The position numbers were made by a program, and so were the translations under genes. From Sphingobacteriales bacterium (GTDB taxonomy: Bacteria; Bacteroidota; Bacteroidia; Chitinophagales; Chitinophagaceae): a stretch of 53,580 nt of DNA. The notes beneath the pieces were generated by a model, which saw only the letters and a list, made by a program, of their open reading frames with translations, was not told the origin of the DNA and searched no databases. Of this stretch, positions 51,426 to 53,580 are shown piece by piece. Position 1 is the first letter of the stretch. Each line of letters opens with the position of its first letter. The stretch is taken from positions 1 through 53,580 of the forward strand of contig JACQDV010000026.1 in NCBI GenBank assembly GCA_016200915.1. Direction: 5' to 3'.

Positions 51426-51474
51426 AATAGTTAGTTATACAGGCAATATAGAATAAAAGAATTAAATTTAGAGT

Positions 51475-52062
51475 ATGGAAAACATAGTTAATGAGGCGGC
51501 GCCAAAATATAATTTCATTAGTCCCGAAGAATACCTTGCAATGGAAAGAGCTTCGCAGGAAAAGCATGAATATTATGATGGATATGTGGTAGCTATGAGC
51601 GGAGCAAGACTGGCTCATAACCAGATAGCTGCAAATCTTTATACTGATATTGGAAGTTATTTAAAAGGAAAAGATTGCCAGGTACTTCCATCGGAAATGC
51701 GGGTAAGTTCTCCCGCACACGATTCGTACATGTACCCCGATGCACAAATCGTATGTGGCAAACCGGAACTGGAAGATGAGCACTTTGATACATTGATTAA
51801 TCCAGCTGTAATAATTGAAATACTTTCTTCTTCCACACAATTAATTGATAAGGACCGAAAGTTTTTTTATTATAAACAAATCCCATCAATGAAAGAATAT
51901 TTCATGATTGATTCAAAGAAAAGATATATCATGGCTGCCAGAAAAAGGCAGGATGAACTATGGCAATTTGAAGATATTAGTGAAAGTGCAGATTCCGTTT
52001 TTATCGAAACCATTCAGTTTAAACTTTTACTCAACGATATTTACCGCAACACCGGGCTTTAA
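51475..52062 (+). CDS. Uma2 family (DUF820) restriction endonuclease-fold protein
   Basis: A 195-residue protein of the Uma2/DUF820 family, which has a PD-(D/E)XK nuclease-like core. Signs are YLAMERASQEKHEYYDGYVV at the start, ALAHNQI-like ARLAHNQIAANLY, PDAQIVCG and VIIEILSSSTQLIDKDRKFF, with YKQIPSMKEYFMID after it. These proteins are abundant in cyanobacteria and some Bacteroidota, mostly of unknown role and sometimes linked to mobile DNA. It sits 34 bases before cinA and might be co-transcribed with it. Confidence 0.9.
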   Translation: MENIVNEAAPKYNFISPEEYLAMERASQEKHEYYDGYVVAMSGARLAHNQIAANLYTDIGSYLKGKDCQVLPSEMRVSSPAHDSYMYPDAQIVCGKPELEDEHFDTLINPAVIIEILSSSTQLIDKDRKFFYYKQIPSMKEYFMIDSKKRYIMAARKRQDELWQFEDISESADSVFIETIQFKLLLNDIYRNTGL

Positions 52063-52096
52063 TTTTTCTACAGATATTTGCAGATTATTTTTTTAA

Positions 52097-53374
52097 ATGC
52101 AGCACATGGCAGCAGCCTCTATTATTACGATTGGAGATGAACTACTGATTGGTCAAACCATTGATACCAACAGTGCCTGGATGGCACAGGAACTTAATAA
52201 AATTGGTGTATGGGTAAAACGTCGTGTGGCAGTGGGTGATGTATGGGAAGAGATATGGAATGCCCTGGATGAAGAAAGTAAACATTCCGAAATCATTTTA
52301 ATCACCGGCGGATTGGGACCAACTGCAGATGACATTACCAAACCATTATTATGCGAATATTTTGGTGGAAAGATGATTGTAAGTGATGTGGCATTACAAA
52401 ATGTGAAAGATATTTTTACCAAACTCAATCGCCCCATTATTGAACGTAATCTGAAACAAGCCGAAGTGCCGGATGTATGTACGGTACTAAATAATAAAAG
52501 AGGTACAGCTCCGGGAATGTGGTTTGAACCCCACCTAACCTCCCCTAAAGGAGAGGAGAAAAGAATTTATGTTTCTATGCCGGGTGTGCCACATGAGATG
52601 AAAGGTATTATGCTGGATTATGTCTTACCTCAACTTCCTTCGCTATTTAATTTACCTGCAGTATATCATCAAACATTATTAACGGCCGGTGTGGGAGAAT
52701 CTTTTCTGGCAGATATGATAAAAGATTTTGAAGAAGCATTACCTGCTTACATCAAGCTGGCTTATTTACCTAACTATGGAATGGTGCGTTTGCGTTTAAC
52801 CGGTCGTGGTGATGATAAGGCTGCTGTTGAAAAAGTAGTGGACGAAAGATTTGCTGAATTAAAGTTATTGGTGAAAGAATTTATGGTAACTGATGTGGAT
52901 GAACCGATAGAAATGACGATTGGAAAAATTCTTCGTAGTCTTAATAAAACGATGGGCACTGCAGAAAGCTGTACCGGTGGTGCTATTGCCAGCTTAATAA
53001 CTTCTATCGCCGGCAGCAGCGATTATTTTAAAGGAAGTATTGTGAGTTATGCGAATGAAGTAAAAGAAAATTTATTATCTGTATCGCATGATACATTGAT
53101 GACTGTTGGCGCCGTGAGTGAAGAAACGGTAACACAAATGGTGAAGGGAGCTTTGGCACAACTGAAAGTAGATTATGCAGTGGCAACATCTGGAATATTA
53201 GGACCGGGAGGTGGTACGGCAGAAAAGCCTGTGGGTATAGTGTGGGTGGCTGTTGGCAATAAAGATAAAATAGTAACTCAAAAATTTCAATGGCGGTTTG
53301 ACCGGGCAAGAAATACTGACCTTACTGTACAAAATGCATTGAACATGCTGCGGAAGTTTATATTGATAAATTGA
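52097..53374 (+). CDS. cinA: Competence/damage-inducible protein CinA
   Basis: A 425-residue CinA with the MoCF-like N-terminal domain (SIITIGDELLIGQTIDTNSA, ITGGLGPTADDITKP) and the C-terminal nicotinamide mononucleotide deamidase domain (GTAESCTGGAIASLITSIAG, ATSGILGPGGGT). It recycles NMN and may clean up damaged pyridine nucleotides. Residues about 145-155 (PHLTSPKGEEK) form an insertion where most family members read straight into the next strand. The insertion is encoded by a palindromic repeat. ATGs at 52097 and 52106 are both possible starts. Confidence 0.94.
   Translation: MQHMAAASIITIGDELLIGQTIDTNSAWMAQELNKIGVWVKRRVAVGDVWEEIWNALDEESKHSEIILITGGLGPTADDITKPLLCEYFGGKMIVSDVALQNVKDIFTKLNRPIIERNLKQAEVPDVCTVLNNKRGTAPGMWFEPHLTSPKGEEKRIYVSMPGVPHEMKGIMLDYVLPQLPSLFNLPAVYHQTLLTAGVGESFLADMIKDFEEALPAYIKLAYLPNYGMVRLRLTGRGDDKAAVEKVVDERFAELKLLVKEFMVTDVDEPIEMTIGKILRSLNKTMGTAESCTGGAIASLITSIAGSSDYFKGSIVSYANEVKENLLSVSHDTLMTVGAVSEETVTQMVKGALAQLKVDYAVATSGILGPGGGTAEKPVGIVWVAVGNKDKIVTQKFQWRFDRARNTDLTVQNALNMLRKFILIN
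52527..52560. repeat. CCTCCCCTAAAGGAGAGG palindromic repeat inside cinA
   Basis: AACCCCACCTAACCTCCCCT followed by AAAGGAGAGGAG matches a palindromic repeat type I recognise from intergenic DNA of Bacteroidota. Here it is in frame and encodes HLTSPKGEE in a loop of CinA before IYVSMPGVPHEM. Confidence 0.75.
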
Positions 53375-53397
53375 GTAAATTTGAAAAAAGACCTTTT

Positions 53398-53505
53398 ATG
53401 GAAACATTGGTTATACAAAGTAATTCAAAAGAAAAAATAAATCGAAGTAGGCATTTAAATACTCCAAAAAGAAAGCTAATAATATTAGCAAAATCAATAG
53501 CTTAG
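53398..53505 (+). pseudogene. Antitoxin-like gene interrupted by the insertion sequence
   Basis: The frame starts at ATG 53398, 23 bases after the cinA stop, and reads METLVIQSNSKEKI before entering the insertion sequence at 53441. From there the IS supplies the remaining residues up to a TAG at 53503. METLxxQxxSK is a common opening of small Bacteroidota antitoxins that precede a RelE/ParE-type toxin gene, so an intact pair probably existed here. Any toxin gene would lie beyond the IS and is not visible. Confidence 0.6.
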
Positions 53506-53580
53506 CTTTTTAAACCAGTTAAGTTATGTTCAAGGGTACTAACATTTTGGAGTTTGCCAAACAGTTTGATACAAAGGATA
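53441..53580 (+). mobile_element. Right partial insertion sequence, 5' end (IS1595-like)
   Basis: Bases 53441-53576 are the exact reverse complement of 1-136; the last four bases extend the copy beyond the other edge. The segment contains an AT-rich leader and the start of the transposase. The shared sequence begins ATCGAAGTAGGCATTTAAAT, the likely terminal region of the element. The remainder is outside the window. Confidence 0.75.
53526..53580 (+). CDS. Transposase N-terminus, partial (runs off right edge)
   Basis: An ATG at 53526 opens MFKGTNILEFAKQFDTKD and runs out of the window. It is the same product as at the left end with one more codon visible. The opening suggests an IS1595-type transposase. 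The zinc ribbon and catalytic domain are not included, so no activity can be judged. Confidence 0.55.
   Translation, partial: MFKGTNILEFAKQFDTKD

Noticed and set aside
51475-52062. Uma2 protein as part of a restriction-modification or defence system
   Set aside because: It stands alone before cinA with no methyltransferase or specificity gene; the family fold alone is not enough.
1-53580. Linear plasmid or phage with inverted terminal repeats
   Set aside because: The repeat carries a transposase start and cuts host genes, and the interior holds chromosomal core genes (ftsY, rpmB, mutS, prfC, tRNA-Thr).
1-53580. Composite transposon bounded by two IS copies
   Set aside because: The 53-kb interval is core chromosome with no cargo signature; the shared IS end is better explained by a contig break.

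Overview
The window is ordinary chromosome of a Bacteroidota bacterium, most likely of the Chitinophagaceae type. Signs for this are a low GC content, -7 promoter boxes of the form TAnnTTTG, the ribosomal gene order rpmB-rpmG-DUF4295 with ftsY nearby, carboxypeptidase-regulatory-like domains, and type IX secretion (T9SS) C-terminal tails. The assignment rests on gene content and motifs, not on a database search.

Layout. Both ends lie inside copies of one insertion sequence, probably IS1595-like: bases 1-136 are the exact reverse complement of 53441-53576. Each copy has cut into a host gene. Region 0.5-9.9 kb holds a lipoprotein, a large FAD/Fe-S oxidoreductase, an acetyltransferase, trmN6, tsaD, an ABC-type permease and prfC. 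Region 10.0-12.2 kb is an AT-rich, tightly overlapping three-gene set: an AAA/SMC-like ATPase, a small protein with a PIN-like C-terminus, and an acetyltransferase. The first two are the best candidate here for an undescribed defence or toxin-type module. Region 12.2-17.0 kb holds a YkgJ-type cluster protein, a xerD-like recombinase, a Cys-motif/T9SS surface protein, and a sigma factor followed by a membrane protein ending in a TonB-like domain. Region 17.2-24.7 kb holds a DUF2911 protein, mltG, a YihY/BrkB protein, two thioredoxin-fold proteins, trmH, tRNA-Thr(CGT), ftsY, an acetyltransferase and DUF4295-rpmG-rpmB.

Region 24.9-31.1 kb holds a secreted beta-helix/PA14 protein, small membrane proteins, a rhodanese, mutS and a RelE-type toxin-antitoxin pair. 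Region 31.1-40.1 kb is rich in carbohydrate functions: a YdjC-like deacetylase, a membrane acyltransferase, a GH13 amylase lipoprotein, a tandem DUF1080 protein and a Gfo/Idh/MocA oxidoreductase. It also holds tryptophan dioxygenase and a cupredoxin-like secreted protein broken by an in-frame stop. Region 40.3-43.1 kb holds a cysteine desulfurase and glmM. Region 43.2-50.9 kb is the Bacteroidota MoxR cluster, comprising DUF58, moxR, DUF4350, DUF4129, a membrane protein and SpoIIM, with RDD, DUF2752 and CD225 proteins beside it. The right end has a DUF6526 protein, a Uma2 nuclease-fold protein, cinA and an interrupted antitoxin.

A second layer of structure runs through the window: short degenerate word repeats (for example repeated CAGTTGA, TTTGTGG, GGAAGTCC or ATCTGTC) fill many intergenic gaps. 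The same words occur in frame inside the oxidoreductase, trmN6, tsaD and mutS, and a distinct palindromic repeat sits inside cinA. Two copies of a roughly 120-bp palindromic element also occur downstream of genes at 17.0 and 36.7 kb.
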